NCBI RefSeq assembly: GCF_020099395.1
Contig: NZ_CP083590.1
Coordinates: 2,232,001 to 2,296,000 of the forward strand
Length of the DNA stretch: 64,000 bases
Origin: Streptomyces mobaraensis
GTDB taxonomy: Bacteria > Actinomycetota > Actinomycetes > Streptomycetales > Streptomycetaceae
Direction: 5' to 3'
Shown: one piece after another, positions 29,715-37,536 of the stretch
Numbering within the stretch: the stretch's first letter is position 1
How the letters are laid out: every line of letters begins with the position of its first letter
Notes under the pieces: model-generated
Told to the model about the DNA's origin: nothing
Database searches by the model: none
Seen by the model: the letters and a program-made list of their open reading frames with translations, nothing else
Made by a program: the position numbers and the translations under genes

Positions 29715-30871
29715 GGCGCCTCCGCGCGGCGTTCGGGGGTGTGCGGCGGCCGGTGACCTGGCGGAGCTTCCGCCGCGACCTGCTCCTCCTCCCGGTGGCG
29801 ACGGCCGAGACCGCGGCCATGTACCCCGTGGCCGGCCCGACGGAGACCGCCCTCTACGCCGTGACCGTCGCCGCCCTCTTCGTCCGGCGCCGCTTCCCCG
29901 TCCCCGTCCTGGTGACGGCCCTGCCCGTCACCTTCGGCGGGCACCTGCTGATCGCGCCCATGGTGGCCACGTACGAGGTCTCGCGCTCCGTGGAACGGCG
30001 GCGGACGGTCTACGGCTGGTCCCTAGCCTTCTTCCTCACCTCGCTCGGCCCTTGGTGGCCGTCGCTGCCGGACGCCTGGCGCGGCCCGGACGACGCGCTG
30101 CTCTTCGGCGTCCTCTCGTCCGCCCTGATGACGATCGGCCCGACGGCGATGGGCCAGCTCAGCCGCGCCCGCCGGCAACTGGCCGATCACATCCAGGAGT
30201 TGTCCCACGCCCACCGCCGGGAGGCGGAGCTGATCGCCGAACGGGCCGTCGTCGCCGAACGGGCCCGGCTGGCCCGGGAGATGCACGACGTCGTCTCGTA
30301 CCAGGTCAGCCTGATGACCGTACAGGCCGGCGCCCTGGAACGGACGGCGGAGGAGCCGGCCGCCCGCGAGACCGCCTCGGTCATCCGCGGCCTGGGCGCC
30401 ACCGCCCTCCGCGAACTCCGCGGCCTCCTCGGCGTCCTGCGCACGACCCCCGGCGACGCGGCCCTCCGCCCCCGGCTCGGCGCCCTGCCGGACCTCGTCG
30501 CCGGCAGCGGCCTCGACGCCCGCCTGGAGGCCGACCTGCCCGCCCTCGACGCCCTGAAGTGGCCGGCGGCGGTCGAGGAGGCCGCGTACCGCACGGTGCA
30601 GGAGGCTCTGACCAACGTCCGCAAGCACGCGGCGGGCGCGGCCGTCACGGTCACGGTGGGCCTCGTCCGGGAGGGCGGCCGGACCGCCCTCGCCGTGGAG
30701 ATCACCAACACCGCCGCCCCGGGCGGCGGCACGGAGCCGTCCCCCCTGCCCTCGGGCGGCCACGGCCTGACGGGCCTGCGCGAACGGGCCGAACAACTGG
30801 GCGGGGAGTTCACGGCGGGGCCGGTGCGCGAGGGGTTCCGGGTACGGGCGGTCCTGCCGGCCTCGGGGTGA
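29711..30871 (+). CDS. Sensor histidine kinase (NarL/DesK type)
   Basis: 386 aa. Residues 20-145 hold four to five membrane segments with little extracellular sequence, so it probably senses a membrane or intramembrane signal. The HisKA_3 dimerisation helix reads ERARLAREMHDVVSYQVSLM with phospho-His192. The usual DVVAHHLS motif is VVSYQVS here. The ATPase domain has QEALTNVRKHA (N box) and HGLTGLRERAEQLGG (G box). Partner of the preceding response regulator, to which it is coupled by GTGA. Confidence 0.93.
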   Translation: MRRLRAAFGGVRRPVTWRSFRRDLLLLPVATAETAAMYPVAGPTETALYAVTVAALFVRRRFPVPVLVTALPVTFGGHLLIAPMVATYEVSRSVERRRTVYGWSLAFFLTSLGPWWPSLPDAWRGPDDALLFGVLSSALMTIGPTAMGQLSRARRQLADHIQELSHAHRREAELIAERAVVAERARLAREMHDVVSYQVSLMTVQAGALERTAEEPAARETASVIRGLGATALRELRGLLGVLRTTPGDAALRPRLGALPDLVAGSGLDARLEADLPALDALKWPAAVEEAAYRTVQEALTNVRKHAAGAAVTVTVGLVREGGRTALAVEITNTAAPGGGTEPSPLPSGGHGLTGLRERAEQLGGEFTAGPVREGFRVRAVLPASG

Positions 30872-30901
30872 CGGGCCCTCGGCGCCGCACCCGGTGACGC
30901 T

Positions 30902-30915
30902 CACTCGTTCGAGTG
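30902..30915. promoter_or_regulatory. Palindrome upstream of the Uma2 gene
   Basis: CACTCG TT CGAGTG is a perfect 14-base palindrome 30 bases after the kinase stop and about 100 bases before the Uma2 gene. It could be an operator or part of a terminator; arms are too short for a strong hairpin. Confidence 0.35.
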
Positions 30916-31015
30916 CCTCCGCACTGAAACCCGCGCGGTCGCCACGACATGAGCCGAGGATGGTCCCCATGTCCCCGACCTGGCGGACGGCCGGGACCAG
31001 AGGGGAGGACCCACC

Positions 31016-31576
31016 GTGACACCGCAGCAGGAACACCCAGTGACGACCGAGGAGATGCGGGTATGGGGCGCGGTCGACACGGCGTTCCCGGACGTGCACG
31101 CCGAGATGATCGACGGAGAGGTCTGCATCGAAACCGTGGTGACCAGTGCTCATGGCCAGATGGCGATGTCCGTCGGGGCCCAGATGCTCGCGAAGTGGTG
31201 TGTGATGACGGCGACCGACACCGTCTGCGACGGCTGGCGCGGAACGACGTGCCTGCGCCCGGACATCGCGGTGGCCGACCCCGCGTACCGCGGCACGAAC
31301 CACGACGTGTTTCCCGCCGAGAAGCTGCTCCTCGTCGGTGAGGTCGTATCCGAGTCCAACCCCGGGAACGACACCCGCCGCAAGCTGACCAAATACGCCC
31401 AAGCGGGGGTCCCCTGCTACCTGGTCGTCGACCCGATCCAGGGCGAGTGTCTCCTCTACTCGCTGCCCGACAACGGACGATACCGGGCCAAGGTGGAGAG
31501 CAAGTTCGGCGATCCGGTCTCCGTCGGTGCGCCCGTCGACATGGACATCGATACCTCGGCCCTCTACACCTACTGA
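31016..31576 (+). CDS. Uma2 family (DUF820) restriction-endonuclease-fold protein
   Basis: 186 aa. Family signature residues of the PD-(D/E)xK fold are present: RPDIAVAD (Asp), LVGEVVSESN (Glu) and KLTKYAQAGVPCYLVVDP. These proteins are abundant in Streptomyces and cyanobacteria; activity is largely undefined. GTG start after GGGGAGG. It stands alone, with a 260-base AT-richer gap after it. Confidence 0.88.
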   Translation: MTPQQEHPVTTEEMRVWGAVDTAFPDVHAEMIDGEVCIETVVTSAHGQMAMSVGAQMLAKWCVMTATDTVCDGWRGTTCLRPDIAVADPAYRGTNHDVFPAEKLLLVGEVVSESNPGNDTRRKLTKYAQAGVPCYLVVDPIQGECLLYSLPDNGRYRAKVESKFGDPVSVGAPVDMDIDTSALYTY

Positions 31577-31837
31577 GCCGCCCCCGCCCGCCGCAGGGGT
31601 GGCCGTACCGCTGCCCCCGAGCGGCACGGAGGCGGCCCTCCCGGCGCCCGGCATGCCCGATATCCCGCTGTTTACCGCCCTTTTCCGGCCACGCCGGTAC
31701 CGTTTCGCCACCGGTTTCATCCCGCCCTTGTCACAGAAGGCGCGAGGATTTCTGAGGTTGTAAAGATCTGGTTAGTCTGGCGTGCGCTCGTCAAAAGAAC
31801 GGGCAAAAAAGCCTGACAACGGGGGAGTTCCGAACCA

Positions 31838-32464
31838 GTGAAGTTTCGTCATGTCCGCGCCGCGGCCATCTTCGGTGTCTGCGTCGTCGCACTGACCGGT
31901 GCCCGGGGCCATCACGGCGGCAGCTGCGGAGGGGGCGGTTCCAGCCACCACAGCAGCAGTAGCAGTTCGTCGTCCGGCGGCAGCACGTCCACGTCCGGCG
32001 GCGACTCGTCGGGCGGCACGTTCGGCGGCACCACGTCCAGTGGGACCGGTTCCGACTCCACGTCGGGCGGGTTCAGCACCGGCTCGACGTCGAGCGGGAC
32101 GACGACCTCGGGCGACTCGTCGAGCGGCGGTTCGTCGATCCTCGGCTCGTCCGGCCGCAGCCGCGGCAGCTCGAACGACGCCATGCGGGACATCAAGATC
32201 AACGGCTGCACCTACAGCAGCGCGACCGGCATCACCGCCAAGCTCACCGCCACCAACAGCAGCGCGTCGCAGACCAGCGACTACTCGCTCACCGTGAAGT
32301 TCACGATGCCGGAGGGCGACACGCGTACCCGCTATACCTCCATCATGTCCGTCCCCCCGAACAGCAGCCGCACGGCCGACGTCTCCACCGTCTACGTCGC
32401 CAAGCCGGGCTCCACGGGCACCTTCCGCTGCTCGGTGACGAACGTTTCGCGTACGTCCCGCTGA
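31838..32464 (+). CDS. Secreted Ser/Gly/Thr-rich protein with C-terminal beta domain
   Basis: 208 aa. N-terminal signal segment (MKFRHVRAAAIFGVCVVALT), then about 85 residues of Ser-Gly-Thr low-complexity linker with His pairs, and a C-terminal domain of about 90 residues (DIKINGCTYSSATGITAKLT to FRCSVTNVSR) with two Cys that could form a disulfide. The tail looks like an extracellular immunoglobulin-like or FxLYD-type beta domain; the linker would span the cell wall. No lipobox. The region upstream (31577-31837) is AT-richer than average and should hold the promoter. Function unknown. Confidence 0.75.
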   Translation: MKFRHVRAAAIFGVCVVALTGARGHHGGSCGGGGSSHHSSSSSSSSGGSTSTSGGDSSGGTFGGTTSSGTGSDSTSGGFSTGSTSSGTTTSGDSSSGGSSILGSSGRSRGSSNDAMRDIKINGCTYSSATGITAKLTATNSSASQTSDYSLTVKFTMPEGDTRTRYTSIMSVPPNSSRTADVSTVYVAKPGSTGTFRCSVTNVSRTSR

Positions 32465-32478
32465 CGCCGCGCCCGGCG

Positions 32479-32503
32479 CCGGGTGGGGGTCCGCCCCCCG
32501 CCC
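32479..32503. terminator. Bidirectional hairpin between convergent genes
   Basis: CCGGGTGGGGG, a TCCG loop and CCCCCCGCCCGG form a strong GC stem in the 58-base gap between the secreted protein gene and the converging ATPase gene. No T tract. Confidence 0.5.
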
Positions 32504-32522
32504 GGCCCGCGCCTTGTTGCGC

Positions 32523-33023
32523 TCAGGCGACCAGCGCCGGGACGGCCCCCGGAGGCGGCGCCTCGGCGTCCAGCTTCAGCTCAAACCAGACGATCTTCCC
32601 CTCTGTCCCGAACGGGGGCACCCCGAGCGGGAATCCGCCCCACCGGTGGGCGATGAGGTCGAGGATCAGCATCCCCCTGCCCCGGATCGCGTCCAGCGCC
32701 ACGGCCGCCGGATCCGGCGGCACGGTCGGCACGTACGGACCGGTGTCCGCGACGCTCACCCTCAGCACGGGGTGATCCCACGTCAGCCGGACGGTCGCCG
32801 GCCCCCACGCGTGCCGGACGGAATTCGTCGTGAGCTCGGACGTCAACAGTTCGGCCCTGTCGGCCAGTTCGTCAAGCCCATGAACGGCCAGCACGGCACG
32901 GAGGGTGACGCGCGCGATCCCGGGGCCGCGCGGGTCGTGCGGGAAGACGAGTTCGTACTCCCAGGGTGCGGTGAAGGGGAGAGGTTGAGGGGCGGGAGCG
33001 GGTCGTGGGGGGCATGTGACCAC
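32523..33023 (-). CDS. ATP-binding protein of the HATPase_c anti-sigma/RsbW-like group
   Basis: 166 aa GHKL ATPase resembling the many Streptomyces RsbW/SpoIIAB-like proteins. The N box is ELTTNSVRHAWGP and the G1 box VSVADTGPYVP, with a shortened GRGMLILDLIAHRWG G2 box. The GTG start at 33023 follows GGAGG by seven bases. Such genes often pair with XRE/DUF397 genes, as here: the XRE gene is divergent, with an operator-like array between. Its protein target is unknown. Confidence 0.82.
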   Translation of the reverse strand: MVTCPPRPAPAPQPLPFTAPWEYELVFPHDPRGPGIARVTLRAVLAVHGLDELADRAELLTSELTTNSVRHAWGPATVRLTWDHPVLRVSVADTGPYVPTVPPDPAAVALDAIRGRGMLILDLIAHRWGGFPLGVPPFGTEGKIVWFELKLDAEAPPPGAVPALVA

Positions 33024-33181
33024 AGGGACACCTCCATGCGGAGCGCGATGACTGTACGGCCTTGGATTGAGTGGAGTTCGGAGCGTTCGGGGCTGGCCCA
33101 GGGCTCTGGTACCTCGCGGTGTCATTGCCGCAGGCGAGTGCGGTGCACTTCCACGAGGCTCAGTCGACGGAGCGGTGACGC

Positions 33182-33255
33182 GACTCACACCGTAGGACAC
33201 TACGACTCACAAGTGAGTCCCAAACCACGAACGAGTGACCTGCTAGACGACTCAC
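33182..33255. promoter_or_regulatory. GACTCAC operator array
   Basis: GACTCACAAGTGAGTC (33204-33219) is a perfect palindrome with 7-base arms. Two further GACTCAC half-sites lie at 33182-33188 and 33249-33255. The array fills the divergent region between the ATPase gene and the XRE gene, so it is the probable binding site of the XRE regulator or a relative. Confidence 0.6.
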
Positions 33256-33307
33256 TGGACCGAGGTACGCGGGGCTGCAACACTGTTGGCGCACCGAGAG
33301 AGGATCG

Positions 33308-34162
33308 ATGACTCCACGTAACGCTCCCGCGGGCCGCCAGAAGCGCCTGGCAGTCGAGATGCGTCGGCTGCGCGAGCAGGCGGGAATCTCCATCCAGGAG
33401 GCCGCTGCCATGCTCGGGGCGGACCGCACGATGATCTCCAACATCGAGGCCGGTCGTACCGGCCTGAGCGGCGACCGTGTACGTCAACTCGCCTGCTTCT
33501 ACAGATGTTCCGACTCCCGGCTGATCGACGCTCTCGTCGCGATGGCCGCCGGCCGGCGATCGGGTTTCTGGTGGCACGAGTACCGAGGAAAGCTCCCCGA
33601 GGGCCACCTCGAGGTATCGGAGATCGAGCATCACGCTGTCCGCATCAGGACAGCGCAAACGGTGCATTTGCCCGGCCTGTTCCAGACGGAAGAACACGCC
33701 AGGGCCATTTTCGAGCTGGGTGTACCGAAACTTCCTCGCTTGCAGATCGAACTCAGGGTCGCGCACCGTATGGCGCGCCAGGCCGTCGTGACGGGCCCCG
33801 ACCCGACGCCGTACACAGGGATCATCCACGAGGCGGCGTTGCGACTGGAGTTCGGCGGCCGCGAGGTCGCCAGAAAGCAACTGGAATACCTGGCGCAAGC
33901 CGCGGACCTCGAGCACGTCACGCTACTCGTCATCCCGTTCAGCGCGGGCGCCTTCCACGGCGCGGGACAGTCGATCCTGTACGCGGAAGGCCCGGTGCCC
34001 CAGTTGGACACCGTCCATCTGGACACGGCGTTCGGCGCACACTTCGTGGACGCTCCAGCACTCGTGACCAATTACCGCACCCTGCTCGACCTCATGGAGA
34101 GCTCCGCACTTCCGCCGGACGCGTCGCAGAGCTTCATCCGTTCCATCGCGCGTGAGCTGTGA
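33308..34162 (+). CDS. XRE-family regulator with DUF5753 domain (WhiJ-like)
   Basis: 284 aa. N-terminal helix-turn-helix (KRLAVEMRRLREQAGISIQE, AAAMLGADRTMISNIEAGRT), then the DUF5753 domain with the family segments FWWHEYRG, HLPGLFQTEEHARAIF, LVIPFSAGAFHG and YRTLLDLMESSALP. It ends DASQSFIRSIAREL. This class (WhiJ-like) works with DUF397 partners in Streptomyces developmental control. The ATG follows GAGAGGA. A DUF397 gene starts 12 bases after its stop, and its last 16 residues are duplicated 630 bases downstream. Confidence 0.92.
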   Translation: MTPRNAPAGRQKRLAVEMRRLREQAGISIQEAAAMLGADRTMISNIEAGRTGLSGDRVRQLACFYRCSDSRLIDALVAMAAGRRSGFWWHEYRGKLPEGHLEVSEIEHHAVRIRTAQTVHLPGLFQTEEHARAIFELGVPKLPRLQIELRVAHRMARQAVVTGPDPTPYTGIIHEAALRLEFGGREVARKQLEYLAQAADLEHVTLLVIPFSAGAFHGAGQSILYAEGPVPQLDTVHLDTAFGAHFVDAPALVTNYRTLLDLMESSALPPDASQSFIRSIAREL

Positions 34163-34368
34163 GGAGCAGTTTCATGAACCGTCCCCCTTGGCAACGCTCG
34201 TCCATGTGCGCGGGCGGCGGAAACAACTGCTTGGAGATCGGAGCTGCGAAGGACGGCATTGCCCTGCGCGAGAGCACCGACCCGGAACAGGTCATACGGA
34301 TCAGCCCGAGCGCCTTCCGATCGCTGGTCCGCGAGATAAAGGCAGGCACCCCCGCCTGGAGCACCTGA
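34113..34368 (+). repeat. Tandem duplication, copy A (XRE tail plus DUF397)
   Basis: From CGCCGGACGCG in the XRE 3' end through the whole first DUF397 gene. Copy B at 34741-34996 has the same length and is nearly identical over the first 120 bases, diverging to scattered substitutions afterwards. Confidence 0.75.
34174..34368 (+). CDS. DUF397 protein, copy 1
   Basis: 64 aa, MNRPPWQRSSMCAGGGNNCL onward. DUF397 features: WxxSS, NNCLE, IALRES, DPEQVIRISPSAFRSLV. These small proteins partner XRE/DUF5753 regulators. The ATG has an ideal GAGGAG seven bases upstream; a GTG at 34159 overlapping the XRE stop is less likely. Confidence 0.85.
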   Translation: MNRPPWQRSSMCAGGGNNCLEIGAAKDGIALRESTDPEQVIRISPSAFRSLVREIKAGTPAWST

Positions 34369-34447
34369 CGCGGGCTGGACTCGCCGGTTCACCCTGCGGC
34401 GCAGGGTTCTGCCGAAGCATCACAAAGCCTCATCCTCACGATTGGCG

Positions 34448-34459
34448 AAGAGCTTTAAG
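34448..34459 (+). promoter_or_regulatory. AAGAGCTTTAAG motif before DUF397 copy 2
   Basis: AAGAGCTTTAAG ends one base before the GTG start at 34461. The same 11-base core (AGAGCTTTAAG preceded by A) abuts the start of the XRE/TPR gene at 59756. Possible operator or leaderless-promoter element. Confidence 0.4.
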
Positions 34460-34460
34460 G

Positions 34461-34790
34461 GTGAGCGAGTTGTCCAACCGTAGCTGGGTCAAGTCGTCGT
34501 TCTCCGATGCCGGCGGGAACAACTGCATACAGGTGTGCGCGAACACCTACACCGTAGCCATCCGCGAAAGCGCCGAACCGGGACAGGTCATACGAATCAC
34601 CCCGAGCGCCTTCCGCGCGCTGGTCCGCGAGACAAAAGCAAGCGCCCCCGCCTGCGCGCCTGACGCGGGCCGGACTCGCCGATTCATTCCCTGCGGCGCA
34701 GAGTTCCGCACATCGCGGGACATCGAAGAAACCGCGCTCTCGCCGGACGCGACGCAGAGCTTCATCCGTTCCATCGCACGTGAGCTGTGA
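34461..34790 (+). CDS. DUF397 protein, copy 2, fused by read-through to a duplicated XRE tail
   Basis: 109 aa instead of the usual 60-70. Residues 1-62 are a typical DUF397 domain (SNRSWVKSSFSDAGGNNCIQ, TVAIRESAEPGQVIRITPSA, FRALVRETKASAPA). Relative to copy 1 one base is missing after GCCTG, so the ancestral TGA is read as part of CCT GAC and translation continues for about 40 residues. It ends ALSPDATQSFIRSIAREL, the duplicated C-terminus of the XRE protein. Start GTG 34461 with GAAGAG upstream. Whether the tail is functional is unknown. Confidence 0.75.
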   Translation: MSELSNRSWVKSSFSDAGGNNCIQVCANTYTVAIRESAEPGQVIRITPSAFRALVRETKASAPACAPDAGRTRRFIPCGAEFRTSRDIEETALSPDATQSFIRSIAREL

Positions 34791-34996
34791 GGAGCAGCTT
34801 CATGAACCGTCCCCCTTGGCAACGCTCGTCCATGTGCGCGGGCGGCGGGAACAACTGCCTGGAGATCGCGGCCGCGAACGACGGGATCGCTCTGCGGGAG
34901 AGCACCGACCCTGAACAGGTCATACGGACCGATCCGAGCGCCTTCCGCTCGCTGATCCGCAGGATAAGAGCGAGCGTCCCCTCCCACAGCGCCTGA
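34741..34996 (+). repeat. Tandem duplication, copy B (XRE tail plus DUF397)
   Basis: Second copy of the unit at 34113-34368. Its XRE-tail part is now translated as the end of DUF397 copy 2 and its DUF397 part is copy 3. Confidence 0.75.
34802..34996 (+). CDS. DUF397 protein, copy 3
   Basis: 64 aa, the paralogue of copy 1: MNRPPWQRSSMCAGGGNNCL, then AAANDGIALRESTDPEQVIR, with changes toward the C-terminus (TDPSAFRSLIRRIRASVPS). GAGGAG ribosome site retained. Its start is 12 bases after the copy 2 stop, exactly repeating the XRE/copy 1 spacing. Confidence 0.83.
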   Translation: MNRPPWQRSSMCAGGGNNCLEIAAANDGIALRESTDPEQVIRTDPSAFRSLIRRIRASVPSHSA

Positions 34997-34997
34997 C

Positions 34998-35258
34998 TTG
35001 GGCTTCCCAGGGCCTGGCCGACCGGGCCCACCGGGTGCTGGCGGGGAAATCGACGTTTTGGCGAACAACGCCGACGTCTACCCGACGCCCGGAACCGCCT
35101 ACGGAGTGCACGTCAAAGCGCCGGCCGACCGGATCGGCGCGCCGGACGCCGTCGCCTACGCCGTGGTCTGGCCGGCGGGCGACGAGGTGGCCGTCGTGCA
35201 CGGGAGCGTGATGGGCGTCGACGAAAGCAGGACGGGGGTCGCCGTCGTCGCCGCGTAG
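34998..35258 (+). other. Possible coding fragment of unknown origin
   Basis: One frame from about 35058 (TTG) to a TAG at 35258 has almost only G or C in third positions, a coding-like signature, and reads LANNADVYPTPGTAYGVHVK then AYAVVWPAGDEVAVVHGSVM. No start with a good ribosome site and no family recognised; the short IDVLANNAD stretch resembles a dehydrogenase motif but nothing else does. Likely a gene remnant. Confidence 0.35.
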
Positions 35259-35282
35259 GCCGTTGCACCGCTCTGCTCACAC

Positions 35283-35625
35283 AGGCCGATGCGGACGAGG
35301 CCCTGGAGCAGGCGGTCGCGGTCGACTCGACCCTCGTGCGCAGCCGTCACCGCGCGGCCGGCGATCGCTCCCTCGGGCAGTCCAGCGGCGGACGGACAAG
35401 AGGTCCACCTCGCCACCGGCAACCGCTGCCGACCGCTGTGCTTCATCGTCACACCCGAACAGGCCGGCGGCGCACCCGTCTTCGAGCAACGCCACAGCCA
35501 AGGTCCGGCCCGCGTGCGCGAGTCGTGCACGCGGGTCCGGGGCAGGGACCCGGTGGCGGCCGGCCACCGGATCCCCATCGCGTTCTCCGGTCGTCGACTC
35601 ACATCGCCGGTTCGGACCGCCGTCG
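35283..35625 (+). pseudogene. IS5-family transposase remnant
   Basis: Two adjoining frames show parts of an IS5-type DDE transposase: QADADEALEQAVAVDSTLVR (first catalytic Asp in VDST), then GDRSLGQSSGGRTRG, and after a shift EVHLATGNRCRPLCFIVTPE and QAGGAPVFEQ. The N- and C-terminal parts are missing and no inverted ends were found. A decayed insertion, consistent with rearrangement of the DUF397 region beside it. Confidence 0.65.
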
Positions 35626-36003
35626 TCAGTGAATCTTGATCCAGATGATCTTGTGGAGGTAAGGCTGTCCCGGGTTCCACTGGCTCCACTTGCCGAGGGT
35701 GACGGTCTCCAGCCGCGGGTCGCTCTCATTCCGCTGGAACTGGAAGGTCACGCTATTGTTCCCGGACTCGACCCAGTTGACGCCGTAAATGGCGACGGGC
35801 ATTTCGCCGGCGTTGGCGAAGCAGAGCGTGTCGCGGCCATTGTTGTTGTGTATTTCCAGGTAATCGTTCTGGTTGCAGTTCGTGCGGTTGATCGGGGCGG
35901 CGGCGGCCGAGTCGGAAGCGGCGACGGCCGGCAGGGCGGTGGCCGCCAGTGCGGCAACGGCCGCTGCGGCCACGCCAAGGGAACGGCCCACAGGGAGCTT
36001 CAT
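35626..36003 (-). CDS. Small secreted beta/gamma-crystallin-like protein
   Basis: 125 aa with a clear Sec signal (MKLPVGRSLGVAAAAVAALA to AVAASDS). The mature part has two Cys (NRTNCNQNDYLEIHN; RDTLCFANAGEMPV) and a Tyr/Trp-rich beta pattern ending KIIWIKIH. It resembles the Streptomyces killer-toxin-like/metalloproteinase-inhibitor crystallin fold (SKLP/SMPI). Possible antimicrobial or inhibitor role. Good AGAGGGA ribosome site. Codon use is less GC-rich than its neighbours, suggesting acquisition. Confidence 0.7.
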   Translation of the reverse strand: MKLPVGRSLGVAAAAVAALAATALPAVAASDSAAAAPINRTNCNQNDYLEIHNNNGRDTLCFANAGEMPVAIYGVNWVESGNNSVTFQFQRNESDPRLETVTLGKWSQWNPGQPYLHKIIWIKIH

Positions 36004-36579
36004 TTTCTTTCCCTCTCTTCGTGCGGGGTGGGAGCCCTCACCGTCGCATGCGCCACAAGCTCCCCGAAAGAATCCTTCCCGGCCAATTTCCTATGCCACC
36101 GGCATAACCGCGAATAGGGCCGACGGCCAATACCCGAATTCCGGTCCATCCGAAAGGACGCGGCACGAAATTCCGGCCACTCCCCCGGAGTCCGAAAGCC
36201 GCGGCGCAGCGGGGACCCGTTTGTGGGAGGGATCACGTTTCCCACCGCCGCCGTCGTGCCAAGCGGCGGCCGGCCATGCGGAGGAAACCTTCCGGGGCAC
36301 CCCGCGGCCACCTTCCCCAGGCCCTCCCGGCCGGCGGACGCCACAGAACCGGCCAAGGCGGACAGTTAGTTAAATGGCCGACACATGAAGATACGAACCG
36401 AGCGTGAGCCCACGCGAGCGGCGGCGACGCCCGGCGCCCCGCACCCTCACCGCAGCACGACCACCGGCCCGCCGGGCTCCACACACGGCCGGAAAGACAC
36501 CCCGCCCCGCCGTGCGCGGGTGGGACAGGGCGCCCCGCCGGCATCCCGCGGTCGCCTTCCAAGCACCCGCCCCGGGCGC
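36004..36579. other. Long intergenic region upstream of the secreted protein gene
   Basis: No gene supported. Bases 36065-36140 form an AT-richer promoter-like area with a perfect palindrome TATGCC ACC GGCATA (36092-36106) and CGGCCAAT twice (36080 and 36124). TTAGTTAAATGG near 36366 is another AT-rich spot. Bases 36240-36350 and 36410-36579 are GC-rich with no coding signal. Confidence 0.45.
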
Positions 36580-37536
36580 CTACCGCGAACCGAAGCCGAG
36601 GTGCGGTTCGATGCCGGTCAGCTCGCAACTGGCCATCCACAGGCGGGCGGCGGCGGCCCGGTCGGCCATGTGGGAAGGGACGGGCTCAGGCCGCGGGACG
36701 CCGCGCAGGCCGAAGACCCTCGGGCCCCACAACTGCCCTCCCCGCACGTCCGGGTCGAGGACGGCACGGACGATGGGCCAGGCTCCGGCTTCCTTGCCTT
36801 GCACCAGGAGCGCGGCGGGCCAGGCGCGCAGCCGCTCGCCGGGCTTCGTCACGTGCACCGGCGGGCGCGACGGGGTGAGGGAGTCGAGCGCGCCGCCGGG
36901 GTGCGCGACCACGCTGAGCACCGTGCTGCCGGCGGCGCGCAGGCGGCGGTCGAGTGCGAAGCCGAAGGTCATCTGCGCCAGTTTGGACCGGCCGTAGCTG
37001 CGCTTGGGCCGGTAGTCCCGGACGGACTGCGGATCGTCCGGGTCCAGTCGCTCGGACCGCGCCGCGAAGCTGCCGACCGTCACGACGCGGCCGGCCGGCG
37101 CCGCGTTCAGCAGCGGCGCCAGCCACCGGGTGAGCGCGAAGTGGCCGAGGTGGTTGGTGCCGAACATCAGCTCGTGGCCGTCGGCGGTCTCCCGGCGCGG
37201 CGGGTCGTCGAGCGCGACCCCCGCGTTGTGGACCACCGCGTCGAGGCGGTCGAGGCCCGAGGCGTCCACGGCGGTCTTCAAGGACGACAGATCGGCGAGG
37301 TCGAGGGGAAGGCGCCGTAGGCACGCGCCGGGCACGCGCGAGCGGATCGAGGCCATGGCGGCGCCGGCCTTCGCGGCGTCCCGGCTGCCGAGCACGACGA
37401 CGGCGCCGGTGGCGGCGAGTTGCTCCGCGACGAAGTAGCCGATCCCGGCATTGCCCCCGGTGACCAGGAAGACCTTGCCCTCGGCGGAGGGCGGCCGGCG
37501 GACGTCCCACGCCCGGCTCGGGGAGGCGGAAAACAC
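36580..37536 (-). CDS. Short-chain dehydrogenase (retinol dehydrogenase/protochlorophyllide reductase-like)
   Basis: 318 aa, the longer SDR type. Cofactor motif VTGGNAGIGYFV near residue 24, VVLGSRDAAKA (Arg after strand 2, NADP-type), VVHNAGVA and active-site YGRSK. Long C-terminal substrate region (GVPRPEPVPSHMADRAAAAR). GTG start at 37536 with AAGGAG nine bases upstream. Substrate unknown. Same strand as the two small genes upstream. Confidence 0.88.
   Translation of the reverse strand: MFSASPSRAWDVRRPPSAEGKVFLVTGGNAGIGYFVAEQLAATGAVVVLGSRDAAKAGAAMASIRSRVPGACLRRLPLDLADLSSLKTAVDASGLDRLDAVVHNAGVALDDPPRRETADGHELMFGTNHLGHFALTRWLAPLLNAAPAGRVVTVGSFAARSERLDPDDPQSVRDYRPKRSYGRSKLAQMTFGFALDRRLRAAGSTVLSVVAHPGGALDSLTPSRPPVHVTKPGERLRAWPAALLVQGKEAGAWPIVRAVLDPDVRGGQLWGPRVFGLRGVPRPEPVPSHMADRAAAARLWMASCELTGIEPHLGFGSR

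Noticed and set aside
34152-34460. Upstream part of the long frame that includes DUF397 copy 2
   Set aside because: It overlaps DUF397 copy 1 in another frame with non-family sequence; the GTG at 34461 starts the recognisable domain.
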